64,000 nucleotides of DNA, taken from the NCBI RefSeq assembly GCF_010730745.1, contig NZ_AP022615.1:744001-808000 (forward strand). Reading direction: 5' to 3'. The DNA is from Mycobacterium heidelbergense (GTDB taxonomy: Bacteria; Actinomycetota; Actinomycetes; Mycobacteriales; Mycobacteriaceae). Both the position numbers and the translations under genes were made by a program. This document shows, piece by piece, positions 35,143 to 42,607 of the stretch (positions are counted from its first letter, which is position 1; each line of letters opens with the position of its first letter). Under the pieces are notes generated by a model. That model was given only the letters and a program-made list of their open reading frames with translations. It was not told the DNA's origin and made no database searches.

Positions 35143-35541
35143 ATGAAAATCAGCAGTATCGTCGCGCGCCGGCGAGTGGCCGGCATCAGCGCGGGCTGTC
35201 TGCTCGGGGGATTGACCGTGGGGCTCATCGGTGCGCCAACGGCGGCCGCGGCACCCGACTGCAGCCCGGGCGGTGTGAACGCCACCGTTTCCTCGGTGAC
35301 CGGCGCGGCGCAGCAGTACCTGGCCGCACATCCGGACGCCAACCAGGTGGTCACGGCCGCCTACGGGCAGCCGCGCCCGGAGGCCGAGTCCAGCCTGCGC
35401 GGCTATTTCACCGCGCATCCGCAGCAGTACAGCGACTTGCGGGGCATCCTGTCACCGATCGGCGACACCGAACGGCAGTGCAATGTCACGGCCCTTCCAC
35501 CGAATCTGGAATCGGCCTACCACGAGTTCATGGCCGGCTGA
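35143..35541 (+). CDS. secreted hemophore-like heme-binding protein (Rv0203 family)
   Basis: 132-aa exported protein: basic start MKISSIVARRR, hydrophobic core to about residue 35 and Sec cleavage after the AAAA run before PDC. The mature part (AAQQYLAAHPDANQVVTAAYGQPRPEAESSLRGYFTAHPQQYSDLRGILSPIGDTERQC) shows the pattern of the mycobacterial hemophore family (Rv0203 and relatives) with two cysteines. Expected to bind heme outside the cell and hand it to membrane transporters; no MmpL3/11 homolog is in the window. Followed by a strong terminator, so it is monocistronic. Confidence 0.82.
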   Translation: MKISSIVARRRVAGISAGCLLGGLTVGLIGAPTAAAAPDCSPGGVNATVSSVTGAAQQYLAAHPDANQVVTAAYGQPRPEAESSLRGYFTAHPQQYSDLRGILSPIGDTERQCNVTALPPNLESAYHEFMAG

Positions 35542-35550
35542 TCCCGCCGG

Positions 35551-35586
35551 CGAACGACCCGCCCCAGCGCCGTGGCGGGTCGTTCG
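35551..35586 (+). terminator. intrinsic terminator after the hemophore-like gene
   Basis: Perfect 13-bp stem CGAACGACCCGCC / GGCGGGTCGTTCG with a 10-nt loop, 9 nt after the stop codon. The following TCGCTTTCC is only weakly U-rich. Confidence 0.75.
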
Positions 35587-35684
35587 TCGCTTTCCGGGGT
35601 GGCTGTCGCGCGTAGGCGGGCACATCGGTGTATGCCGGCCGGCGAGTGACTGATGCGACGCATGGGGTTAACGCCCGCGAGCCA

Positions 35685-35710
35685 GGAATAACAACGGCGA
35701 TTGCGGGTAT
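35685..35710 (+). promoter_or_regulatory. SigF-like promoter of the pyruvate oxidase operon
   Basis: GGAAT-N15-GGGTAT matches GGWWT and GGGTAY at every base. It ends 54 nt before the ATG of the pyruvate oxidase-like gene. Confidence 0.55.
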
Positions 35711-35764
35711 CACGACTCCTGCGGGAAGTGCCAAAGCCGCACTTCGGTCGAGGAGGGCTGGTTG

Positions 35765-37558
35765 ATGTCGAAGCAGAACGTCGGTGATTATCTGCTCGAA
35801 CGGCTGCGGGCGTGGGACGTGCGGCACGTATTCGCCTATCCCGGCGACGGCATCAATGGGCTCCTCGCCGCGTGGGGCCGCGCGGACAACAGGCCCCAGT
35901 TCGTCCAGTCGCGCCACGAAGAGATGAGCGCGTTCGAAGCGGTCGGCTACGCCAAATTCGCCGGCCGCCTCGGGGTGTGCGCGGCGACGTCGGGACCCGG
36001 CGCGATCCATCTGCTCAACGGCCTCTACGACGCCAAGCTCGACCATGTGCCGGTGCTGGCCATCGTCGGCCAGACCAACCGCAGCGCCATGGGCGGGTCC
36101 TACCAGCAGGAGGTCGACCTGCTGAGCCTGTACAAGGACGTCGCCAGCGACTACGTCCAAATGGTCACGGTCCCAGAACAATTGCCCAACGTGCTCGATC
36201 GCGCCATCCGGGTGGCCCTGACGCAGCGCGCCCCGACGGCGTTGATCATCCCCGCCGACGTGCAGGAACTGCCGTATTCGCCGCCCACCCACGCGTTCAA
36301 GATGGTGCCGTCCAGCCTGGGCATCGAATCGCCGGCGATCTCCCCCGACGACGCCGCCATCGCGCGGGCGGCCGAGGTCCTCAACGACGGCGAACGGGTC
36401 GCGATGCTGGTGGGCACCGGCGCGCGCGGGGCACACCGGGAGCTGACCGAGGTCGCCGACCTGCTCGGCGCGGGAGCGGCCAAGGCGCTGCTGGGCAAGG
36501 ACGTGTTGTCCGACGAATTGCCTTGGGTCACCGGGTCCATCGGCCTGCTGGGGACCCGGCCCAGCTACGAGTTGATGCGCGACTGCGACACCCTGCTCAC
36601 CGTGGGATCCAGCTTCCCGTACACCCAGTTCCTGCCGGAGTTCGGGCAGTGCCGGGCCGTGCAGATCGACGTCGACGGCCGGTTCATCGGGATGCGCTAT
36701 CCCTACGAGGTCAACGTGGTCGCCGACGCGAAGGCCGCGCTGAAGGCGCTGATCCCCCGGTTGCGACGCAAGGAGGACAGGTCGTGGCGCGACGGCATCG
36801 AGGCCAACGTGGCGCGCTGGTGGGAAACCATGCATAAGGAGGCGATGGTCGGCGCGCACCCGATCAACCCGCTGCGGCTGTTCGACGAGCTCTCCCCGCA
36901 GCTGCCCGACAACGCCATCGTCACGGCCGATTCCGGTTCGGCGGCCAACTGGTACGCGCGAAACCTCAAGTTTCGCGGCGATATTCGCGGCTCACTGTCG
37001 GGGACCCTGGCGACGATGGGTCCCGGCGTGCCGTACGGCATCGGCGCCAAATTCGCGCAGCCGCAACGGCCCGTCGTCGTGTTCAGCGGCGACGGCGCCA
37101 TGCAGATGAACGGCATGGCCGAGCTGATCACGATCAAACGGTACTGGCGGGAATGGGACGACCCGCGCCTGGTCGTGGCGATCCTGCACAACAACGACCT
37201 CAACCAGGTCACCTGGGAGATGCGGGCCATGGCCGGGGCGCCGAAATTCGTGGAATCCCAGGAGCTTCCCGACGTCGACTACGCCGGCTTCGCGGCCGGG
37301 CTGGGCCTCAACGCGATGGCCGTCAAGGACCCGGAGGAACTGTCCGACGCCTGGCGCAACGCGTTGTCGGCCGACCGCCCCACCGTCCTGGACGTCTACA
37401 CCGATCCCGACATGCCGCCCATCCCGCCGCACGCCACCTGGGAGCAGTTCAAATCCACCGCGGCCGCCGTGCTCGCCGGTGACAAAAACCGGGTCGGATT
37501 CGTCAAGGAGGGACTCAAGGCCAAAGCGCAGGAGTTCCTGCCGCACAAGAACAGTTGA
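35765..37558 (+). CDS. ThDP-dependent pyruvate oxidase/dehydrogenase (PoxB-like)
   Basis: 597-aa thiamine-diphosphate enzyme of the pyruvate oxidase/acetolactate synthase family. N-terminal PYR domain with HVFAYPGDGINGLL and the catalytic glutamate in QSRHEEMSAFEA (about residues 49-58); central FAD/Rossmann-like domain; C-terminal PP domain with the ThDP motif SGDGAMQMNG...ILHNNDLNQ (about 440-475). The PoxB type converts pyruvate to acetate and CO2 with electrons passed to quinone; carboxylase roles cannot be excluded from sequence alone. GGAGGG upstream of ATG. Followed after 16 nt by an FAD/Fe-S 2-hydroxyacid dehydrogenase, suggesting a lactate-pyruvate-acetate route feeding the quinone pool. 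Confidence 0.85.
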   Translation: MSKQNVGDYLLERLRAWDVRHVFAYPGDGINGLLAAWGRADNRPQFVQSRHEEMSAFEAVGYAKFAGRLGVCAATSGPGAIHLLNGLYDAKLDHVPVLAIVGQTNRSAMGGSYQQEVDLLSLYKDVASDYVQMVTVPEQLPNVLDRAIRVALTQRAPTALIIPADVQELPYSPPTHAFKMVPSSLGIESPAISPDDAAIARAAEVLNDGERVAMLVGTGARGAHRELTEVADLLGAGAAKALLGKDVLSDELPWVTGSIGLLGTRPSYELMRDCDTLLTVGSSFPYTQFLPEFGQCRAVQIDVDGRFIGMRYPYEVNVVADAKAALKALIPRLRRKEDRSWRDGIEANVARWWETMHKEAMVGAHPINPLRLFDELSPQLPDNAIVTADSGSAANWYARNLKFRGDIRGSLSGTLATMGPGVPYGIGAKFAQPQRPVVVFSGDGAMQMNGMAELITIKRYWREWDDPRLVVAILHNNDLNQVTWEMRAMAGAPKFVESQELPDVDYAGFAAGLGLNAMAVKDPEELSDAWRNALSADRPTVLDVYTDPDMPPIPPHATWEQFKSTAAAVLAGDKNRVGFVKEGLKAKAQEFLPHKNS

Positions 37559-37574
37559 GGGGTGACCGGACGGC

Positions 37575-40502
37575 ATGACGGGGGACCGAACGCCCACGCT
37601 ATTCGACGCCGCGGCCGCGGACCTGCGCGACACCGTTGACGGCGAGATCCGGTTCGATCCGGGTTCGCGCGCAACGTATTCCACGGACGCCTCCAACTAC
37701 CGGCAGGTGCCCATCGGCGTGGTGGTGCCGCGCACCCCGGAGGCCGCCGCCCAGGCCGTCGCCGTGTGCCGCGGCCACGACCTGCCGGTGCTGTCCCGCG
37801 GTGGCGGCACCAGCCTGGCCGGGCAGTGCTGCAACGCCGCGGTGGTGATCGACTGGAGCAAGTACTGCACCCGGGTCGAGTCCGTCGACGCCGAGGCCGG
37901 TGTGGCCGTGGTGGAGCCGGGCATCAAGCTCGACGCGCTCAACGACCGCCTGCGCCCGTCGGGCTGGATGGTGGGCCCCAAACCGTCCACCCACGTCAGC
38001 TGCACGATCGGCGGGATGATCGGCAACAACTCCTGCGGTTCCAGCGCCCAGGCGTACGGCAAGATGGTCGATTCGGTGCGCCGCCTCGAGGTGCTGACCT
38101 ACGATGGGGTGCGGATGTGGGTGGGCCAGACCGACGACGACGAGTTCGCCCGGATCGTCGGCGGGGGCGGCCGGCGGGCCGAAATCTACGACGGCCTCAA
38201 GACCCTCGCCGATAAGTACGCCGACGACATCCGGTCCACCTACCCAAAGATCCCGCGGCGGGTATCGGGCTACAACCTCGACTCCTTGTTGCCGGAGAAC
38301 AACTTTCACGTCGCCAAGGCGCTGGTCGGCTCCGAGAGCACGCTCGTCACGGTGCTGCGCGCGGAGCTGACGCTGGTGCGCGTGCCGGCGGCCACCGCGC
38401 TGGCGGTGTTGGGCTTCGACGACATCGGCTCGGCCGCCGACGCGGTGCCCGCCATCCTCGAGCACCACCCCTCGGCTTTGGAGGGCCTGGATCACCGCCT
38501 GGTGGAACTCGAGCATTCGCGGCGGCTGGCCGAAAAGGCGCTGCGCCAGCTGCCGGACGGCGCGGCCTGGCTGATGGTTCAGTTCGACGGCGACGACCAG
38601 CACGCGGCCGATCACAAGGCCAAGTCGATGATCGACGCTCTGCAGAGGCGGGTGCGCACCGACGCCGCGGTGCTGGACGACCCGAGCCGGAAGAAGGAGG
38701 TCTGGGCCGCGCGCGAGGCCGGGCTGGGTGCCACCGCGTATCCGCCCAACGAGCCCGAGACGCATGAGGGATGGGAAGACGCGGCGGTGCCGCCGGAGCG
38801 GCTGGGCGATTACCTGCGCGATTTCCGCCGCCTGCTCGATCGCTACGACTACGGAACCGCCTCGCTCTACGGGCATTTCGGCCAGGGCTGCGTGCACACC
38901 CGCATCCCGTTTGTCCTGCGAACCGCGGACGGGGTGGCCAAATACCGCGCCTTCGTGGAGGAGTCGGCGCGGCTGGTGGTGAAATACGGCGGGTCGCTGT
39001 CCGGCGAGCACGGCGACGGCCAATCCCGCGGGGAGCTGTTGCCGATCATGTTCGGCGAACGCATGGTCGAAGCGTTCGAACGGGCCAAGGCGCTGTTCGA
39101 CCCGGACAACCGGATGAATCCCGGCAAGGTGGTGCACCCCTACAAGCTCGACGAGAACCTGCGCTACGGCGTGGATTACCGTCCGGCCGAACCGCGGGTG
39201 CTCTTCGCCTACCCCGGCGACGACCACCGCTTCTCGCGCGCGGCGGCGCGCTGCGTCGGCGTCGGCAAGTGCCGCGGCGACGAATCGGGCGTGATGTGCC
39301 CCAGCTACCGCGCCACCCAGGAAGAAGAGCACTCCACCCGGGGGCGCGCCCGGCTGCTGTTCGAGATGGTGCAGGGCGACGTCATCACCGACGGATGGCG
39401 CTCCACCGAGGTTCACGACGCACTCGATCTGTGCCTGGCGTGCAAGGGCTGCCTCAGCGACTGCCCGGTCAACGTGGACATGGCCACCTATAAGGCCGAG
39501 TTTCTGTTCCATCACTACCGGGGCCGTTTCCGGCCGATGGCGCACTATTCGATGGGCTGGATCCCGTTCTGGGCGCGGCTGGCCGCCGCCGCGCCGAGCC
39601 TGCTCAACGCGGTGATGCACTCGCCGGGATTGTCGACGCTGCTCAAGAAGGCCGGCGGCATCGACGCCCGGCGCGAGCTGCCCCGCTTCGCCGACGAAAG
39701 GTTCACCGCCTGGTTCGCCCACCGCCCCGTCGGGGGCACCCCGCCGTCGCGGGGCCGCGTGGTGCTGTGGCCGGATTCCTTCGTCAACAACTTCGAGCCC
39801 GACGTCGGCAAGGCCGCCGTCGCGGTGCTGGAATCGGCCGGCTTCGAGGTCGAGGTTCCCCGCCGAGCCGTGTGCTGCGGGCTGACCTGGATCTCCACCG
39901 GTCAGCTTCGCGTCGCCAAACGCGTTCTGCGCCGCACCCTTACGGCGCTGGGGCCGGCGTTGCGGACGGGTACGCCGGTGGTGGTGCTGGAACCCAGCTG
40001 CGCCGCGGTGTTCCGGTCCGACCTGCCCGAACTGCTCTACGACGACGAGGACGCCCACCGGTTGGCCGGCCAGACCTACACCCTCGGTGAGCTTTTGGCG
40101 GCCAAGGCGCCGGACTGGGAGGCGCCCCCGATCGCCGGCCGCGCCGTCGTTCAGCAGCACTGCCATCAGCATGCGGTGCTGGGCTACACCCACGAGCGCC
40201 AACTGCTCACCGGCGCCGGAGTCGACACCGAGGTCCTCGACGCCGGATGTTGCGGCCTGGCCGGCAATTTCGGCTTCGAAAAGGGGCACTACGACGTGTC
40301 GGTCGCGTGCGCCGAGGACAAGCTGATGCCGGCGCTGCGCGACGCCCACCCCGACGCACTGGTGCTGGCCGACGGGTTCAGCTGCCGCACCCAGATTCGT
40401 GACCTCGCCGGCGACCGCCGGCCGATGCACGTCGCGCAGGCCCTCGCCGACGCCCTCACCGCGGCCGGCCGGGGCGATCGTGCGCGCCGAAATTCACGGT
40501 AG
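37575..40502 (+). CDS. FAD-binding and Fe-S 2-hydroxyacid dehydrogenase (D-lactate/glycolate oxidase fusion)
   Basis: 975-aa fusion of a GlcD/DLD-type FAD enzyme and a GlpC/GlcF-type iron-sulfur protein. FAD PCMH domain at about residues 45-230 (PVLSRGGGTSLAGQ; CTIGGMIGNNSCGS), FAD-oxidase C-terminal domain to about 530 (YGHFGQGCVHTRIPF; SGEHGDGQSRGELL), then a ferredoxin-like segment with CVGVGKC...CPSY and CLACKGCLSDCP (about 560-640), and two cysteine-rich CCG domains (AVCCGLTW and AGCCGLAGNFGFEKGHY). Oxidises D-lactate or a similar 2-hydroxyacid and passes electrons to quinone at the membrane. Second gene of the pox operon. Confidence 0.88.
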   Translation: MTGDRTPTLFDAAAADLRDTVDGEIRFDPGSRATYSTDASNYRQVPIGVVVPRTPEAAAQAVAVCRGHDLPVLSRGGGTSLAGQCCNAAVVIDWSKYCTRVESVDAEAGVAVVEPGIKLDALNDRLRPSGWMVGPKPSTHVSCTIGGMIGNNSCGSSAQAYGKMVDSVRRLEVLTYDGVRMWVGQTDDDEFARIVGGGGRRAEIYDGLKTLADKYADDIRSTYPKIPRRVSGYNLDSLLPENNFHVAKALVGSESTLVTVLRAELTLVRVPAATALAVLGFDDIGSAADAVPAILEHHPSALEGLDHRLVELEHSRRLAEKALRQLPDGAAWLMVQFDGDDQHAADHKAKSMIDALQRRVRTDAAVLDDPSRKKEVWAAREAGLGATAYPPNEPETHEGWEDAAVPPERLGDYLRDFRRLLDRYDYGTASLYGHFGQGCVHTRIPFVLRTADGVAKYRAFVEESARLVVKYGGSLSGEHGDGQSRGELLPIMFGERMVEAFERAKALFDPDNRMNPGKVVHPYKLDENLRYGVDYRPAEPRVLFAYPGDDHRFSRAAARCVGVGKCRGDESGVMCPSYRATQEEEHSTRGRARLLFEMVQGDVITDGWRSTEVHDALDLCLACKGCLSDCPVNVDMATYKAEFLFHHYRGRFRPMAHYSMGWIPFWARLAAAAPSLLNAVMHSPGLSTLLKKAGGIDARRELPRFADERFTAWFAHRPVGGTPPSRGRVVLWPDSFVNNFEPDVGKAAVAVLESAGFEVEVPRRAVCCGLTWISTGQLRVAKRVLRRTLTALGPALRTGTPVVVLEPSCAAVFRSDLPELLYDDEDAHRLAGQTYTLGELLAAKAPDWEAPPIAGRAVVQQHCHQHAVLGYTHERQLLTGAGVDTEVLDAGCCGLAGNFGFEKGHYDVSVACAEDKLMPALRDAHPDALVLADGFSCRTQIRDLAGDRRPMHVAQALADALTAAGRGDRARRNSR

Positions 40503-40569
40503 CGCGGGAAAGTTCGAGTAGACCGCACGCCCGCGTCGATCTCGGCGCACGAAGCTCCCGGCGGCGGCC

Positions 40570-41208
40570 TCACTCGTACGCGTCGCGCGCGCCGCACAGG
40601 TCGTCGACAAACGAGCGGTAGGCCGCGTCGTGGCCGGCGCTGCGGTCGCGCAGCACCGACGACGGGTGCACGGTCGGCACGACGACCGGCTCGGGCGTCA
40701 GCCGGACGTCGACCGCCGAGGGCAGCTCGACGACCCGGCCGCGCTGGGTGGACACCCGAAACGCCGCCCCGAGAAGCGATTGCGCGGCGGTCGCGCCGAG
40801 GCAGACGATTACCCGCGGCCGCACCGCCTCGATCTCGGCGATGAGCCAGGGCCGGCACGCGACGACCTCGGTGCGGCTGGGTTTCTGGTGGATCCGGCGC
40901 TTGCCGCCCTTTCGGGTGAACTTGAAGTGCTTGACGGCGTTGGTCTGGTAGGTCAGCGCCGGGTCGATGCCGGCCTCGTCGAGCGCCCGGGCGAGCAGCC
41001 GCCCCGCGGGCCCGACGAAGGGCAAGCCCGCGCGGTCCTCCTGATCCCCGGGCTGCTCACCCACCAGCATGAGGGCCGCGCCGGGCGGTCCGTGACCGAA
41101 GACGGTCTGGGTGGCGTCGGCGTACAGCGGGCAACCCCGGCAGCGGTCGGCCGCCGTTTCCAGCGACTCGAGGCCACGGTCTTCGGGTAGGTACCGCGTG
41201 GCGCTCAG
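40570..41208 (-). CDS. udgX: UdgX-type uracil-DNA glycosylase, apparent CTG start
   Basis: Base excision repair enzyme of the UdgX family, which excises uracil and stays covalently bound to the abasic site. The signature loop KRRIH (residues 103-107) includes the histidine known to form the covalent link in M. smegmatis. Other motifs: GEQPGDQED, GPAGRLL, VHPSSVLR. The first ATG in frame (41070) would delete the family's N-terminal CRGC Fe-S cysteines (residues 23/26); from there up to the previous gene's stop no ATG, GTG or TTG exists. A CTG two bases after the hemerythrin stop, with AAGGG six bases before it, gives a full-length 212-aa protein. Co-transcribed with the hemerythrin-like gene. 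Confidence 0.83.
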   Translation of the reverse strand: MSATRYLPEDRGLESLETAADRCRGCPLYADATQTVFGHGPPGAALMLVGEQPGDQEDRAGLPFVGPAGRLLARALDEAGIDPALTYQTNAVKHFKFTRKGGKRRIHQKPSRTEVVACRPWLIAEIEAVRPRVIVCLGATAAQSLLGAAFRVSTQRGRVVELPSAVDVRLTPEPVVVPTVHPSSVLRDRSAGHDAAYRSFVDDLCGARDAYE

Positions 41209-41210
41209 TG

Positions 41211-41768
41211 CTAGCCCTTGCCGACGATGGCGTCGCGCGCCCGGTCCAGCATCGCCGCGAACGGGCCCGCGGCCAGGTTGGCCACCTGGGATTCGACGCC
41301 GGCATGCGGCCGGGTGGGCGCGATCGCCTCGGCAAGCTTGGCGGCGCGGCCCATCTTGTCCAGCTCGTCGCCGCTCAATTGCTCGCCCAGCTTGGCGAAC
41401 TCGTCCTTCTCCTCGTGCTCGGCGTGATCGAGGACGGCATCGCGGAGCTGCGTCAGCTCGCGGGTGAACTCCTCGCTGTCGACGTCGAGCTTCTCCAGCT
41501 TCTGCAGGACCGTCTTGGCCTCGTGCTCCTCCTTCAACCGCTGGTCGACCACCGCGGCACCGCCGGCGATCTTCCGCTTCGCCCGCGGGTGGACGATCTC
41601 CTCTTCGGCGGTTTCGTGCACGGCGAGCAGCCGCCGAAGTTCGACGAAGGCTTTCTCCCGTTCTTTCCCGGCGGCCGACAGCGTTTCGGCGAACAGGGAC
41701 TTGATCTGCTCGTGCTGACCGACCAGGAACTCGACGACGTCGGTGGGCGACTTGATGTGCTGAGCCAT
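41211..41768 (-). CDS. hemerythrin-like (HHE cation-binding) protein
   Basis: 185-aa four-helix-bundle protein with HHE-type iron ligands: H19 (GQHEQ), H51 (HETAEEE) and H60, H82 (EEHEAK), H115 and H118 (DHAEHEE). Relatives in mycobacteria (Rv2633c type) have diiron centres with catalase-like or oxygen/NO-sensing activity. The last 45 residues extend past the HHE fold. It begins the operon with udgX, 2 nt before the UdgX CTG, which would link iron/oxidant handling with uracil repair. Preceded by a good SigF-like promoter. Confidence 0.85.
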   Translation of the reverse strand: MAQHIKSPTDVVEFLVGQHEQIKSLFAETLSAAGKEREKAFVELRRLLAVHETAEEEIVHPRAKRKIAGGAAVVDQRLKEEHEAKTVLQKLEKLDVDSEEFTRELTQLRDAVLDHAEHEEKDEFAKLGEQLSGDELDKMGRAAKLAEAIAPTRPHAGVESQVANLAAGPFAAMLDRARDAIVGKG

Positions 41769-41828
41769 GGTGTGATTCCCATCTGCATTGTCCGTCGGCG
41801 CGCGGGCTGTTGCGCGCTGCTCAGTGGG

Positions 41829-41855
41829 CTACCCGACCGTCGCGGCCGCCAAACG
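41829..41855 (-). promoter_or_regulatory. SigF-like promoter of the hemerythrin-udgX operon
   Basis: Reverse strand CGTTT-N16-GGGTAG; the -10 ends 60 nt before the hemerythrin ATG. Confidence 0.45.
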
Positions 41856-41879
41856 GCGGGCGCCGTCGCGGGGAAAACA

Positions 41880-41905
41880 GGTGTGAGGCGCGCCGGTCGG
41901 GGTAA
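41880..41905 (+). promoter_or_regulatory. weak SigF-like promoter, divergent from the hemerythrin promoter
   Basis: GGTGT-N15-GGGTAA, within a partly palindromic stretch CGGGGTAATTCTCCCG (41898-41913). It would drive the small hypothetical gene 62 nt downstream. Confidence 0.3.
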
Positions 41906-41966
41906 TTCTCCCGGAAGTACACGGGCGAAAGGACGGTGAGCGATCGTGGCCGGCCGGGAGAACCCG

Positions 41967-42338
41967 ATGAGCGCACCACCACAGCAATCCCGCGCGACGG
42001 TCGCGATTGACGACGACGTCGAGGTGATCACCGGACAGATCGAGGCGCTCAGGCGGCTCGGGAAAAAGGACGACGAGGCGCCGGTAACCGAGGGGCAGCG
42101 CTACGACTTCAGCATCCGGTGGGGCACGGTGCTCGCGGGGCGGCTGCGGCGGCTGGTGCACTACAGCTCGCTGGGCATGCTCGACGACGCGGACGAGCGC
42201 AGATTCCGCGCCCTGCGCGACGAGCTGCGCATGCTGGCGCACCTGATCGACCGATTCCGGCTCGCCCGCCCGAATTTCACCGACGCGCCGCCCGCGACGG
42301 CCAAAGCGCTTTCGTCCCGCACGCACACCCGTCGCTGA
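41967..42338 (+). CDS. hypothetical protein
   Basis: 123-aa soluble, charged protein (MSAPPQQSRATVAIDDDVEVITGQIEALRRLGKKDD...), mostly helical in the second half (RRLVHYSSLGMLDDADERRFRALRDELRMLAHLIDRFRLARPNF). I do not recognise a family. ATG with GGGAG six bases before it is preferred to a GTG 21 bases earlier. Its last 62 bases overlap the end of the convergent zinc-ribbon gene, an unusually long tail-to-tail overlap. Confidence 0.7.
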   Translation: MSAPPQQSRATVAIDDDVEVITGQIEALRRLGKKDDEAPVTEGQRYDFSIRWGTVLAGRLRRLVHYSSLGMLDDADERRFRALRDELRMLAHLIDRFRLARPNFTDAPPATAKALSSRTHTRR

Positions 42339-42606
42339 GAAAGTCCTTCTCCGGCAACACGATTGCGGTCCGCGGCGCGGCGCACCCCGGATTGCGACAG
42401 GTCAGCGCGATCATGTAGGCCTCGCGATCCTCGTCGAGGAACAGGAAACCCAGGAACAGCGCGTCCCCGACGTCGAAGTCCTTCGCGCCGCAGCGTTCGC
42501 AGTGTCCGCCCTTGGCGGCGATCTGTGCTTGCACCCGTCCGCGGGCGGTCGGGTCCAGCGCGATCAGCTCCGGGCGCGCCATCGCGTCGTCGGCGGGGCC
42601 ATCCAT
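42277..42606 (-). CDS. zinc-ribbon-like hypothetical protein
   Basis: 109-aa protein with a likely metal site: CERCG near residue 36 and CRNPGCAAPRT about 34 residues later, plus CAC near the C-terminus. Between the knuckles lies LFLGFLFLDEDREAYMIALT. No known family assigned. ATG one base after the molybdopterin-protein stop, with GGAG seven bases upstream, so it is the third gene of that operon and may be an accessory or maturation factor. Confidence 0.72.
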   Translation of the reverse strand: MDGPADDAMARPELIALDPTARGRVQAQIAAKGGHCERCGAKDFDVGDALFLGFLFLDEDREAYMIALTCRNPGCAAPRTAIVLPEKDFLSDGCACGTKALWPSRAARR

Positions 42607-42607
42607 G

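Noticed and set aside
37599..40430. 943-codon reverse-strand frame across the FAD/Fe-S dehydrogenase gene
   Set aside because: Low-complexity His/Gly/Arg/Val protein typical of an antisense shadow in 70% GC DNA; the forward gene has clear domains.
41895..41914. DosR box near TCGGGGTAATTCTCCCGGAA
   Set aside because: It matches the outer bases but not the essential GGGAC/GTCCC cores.
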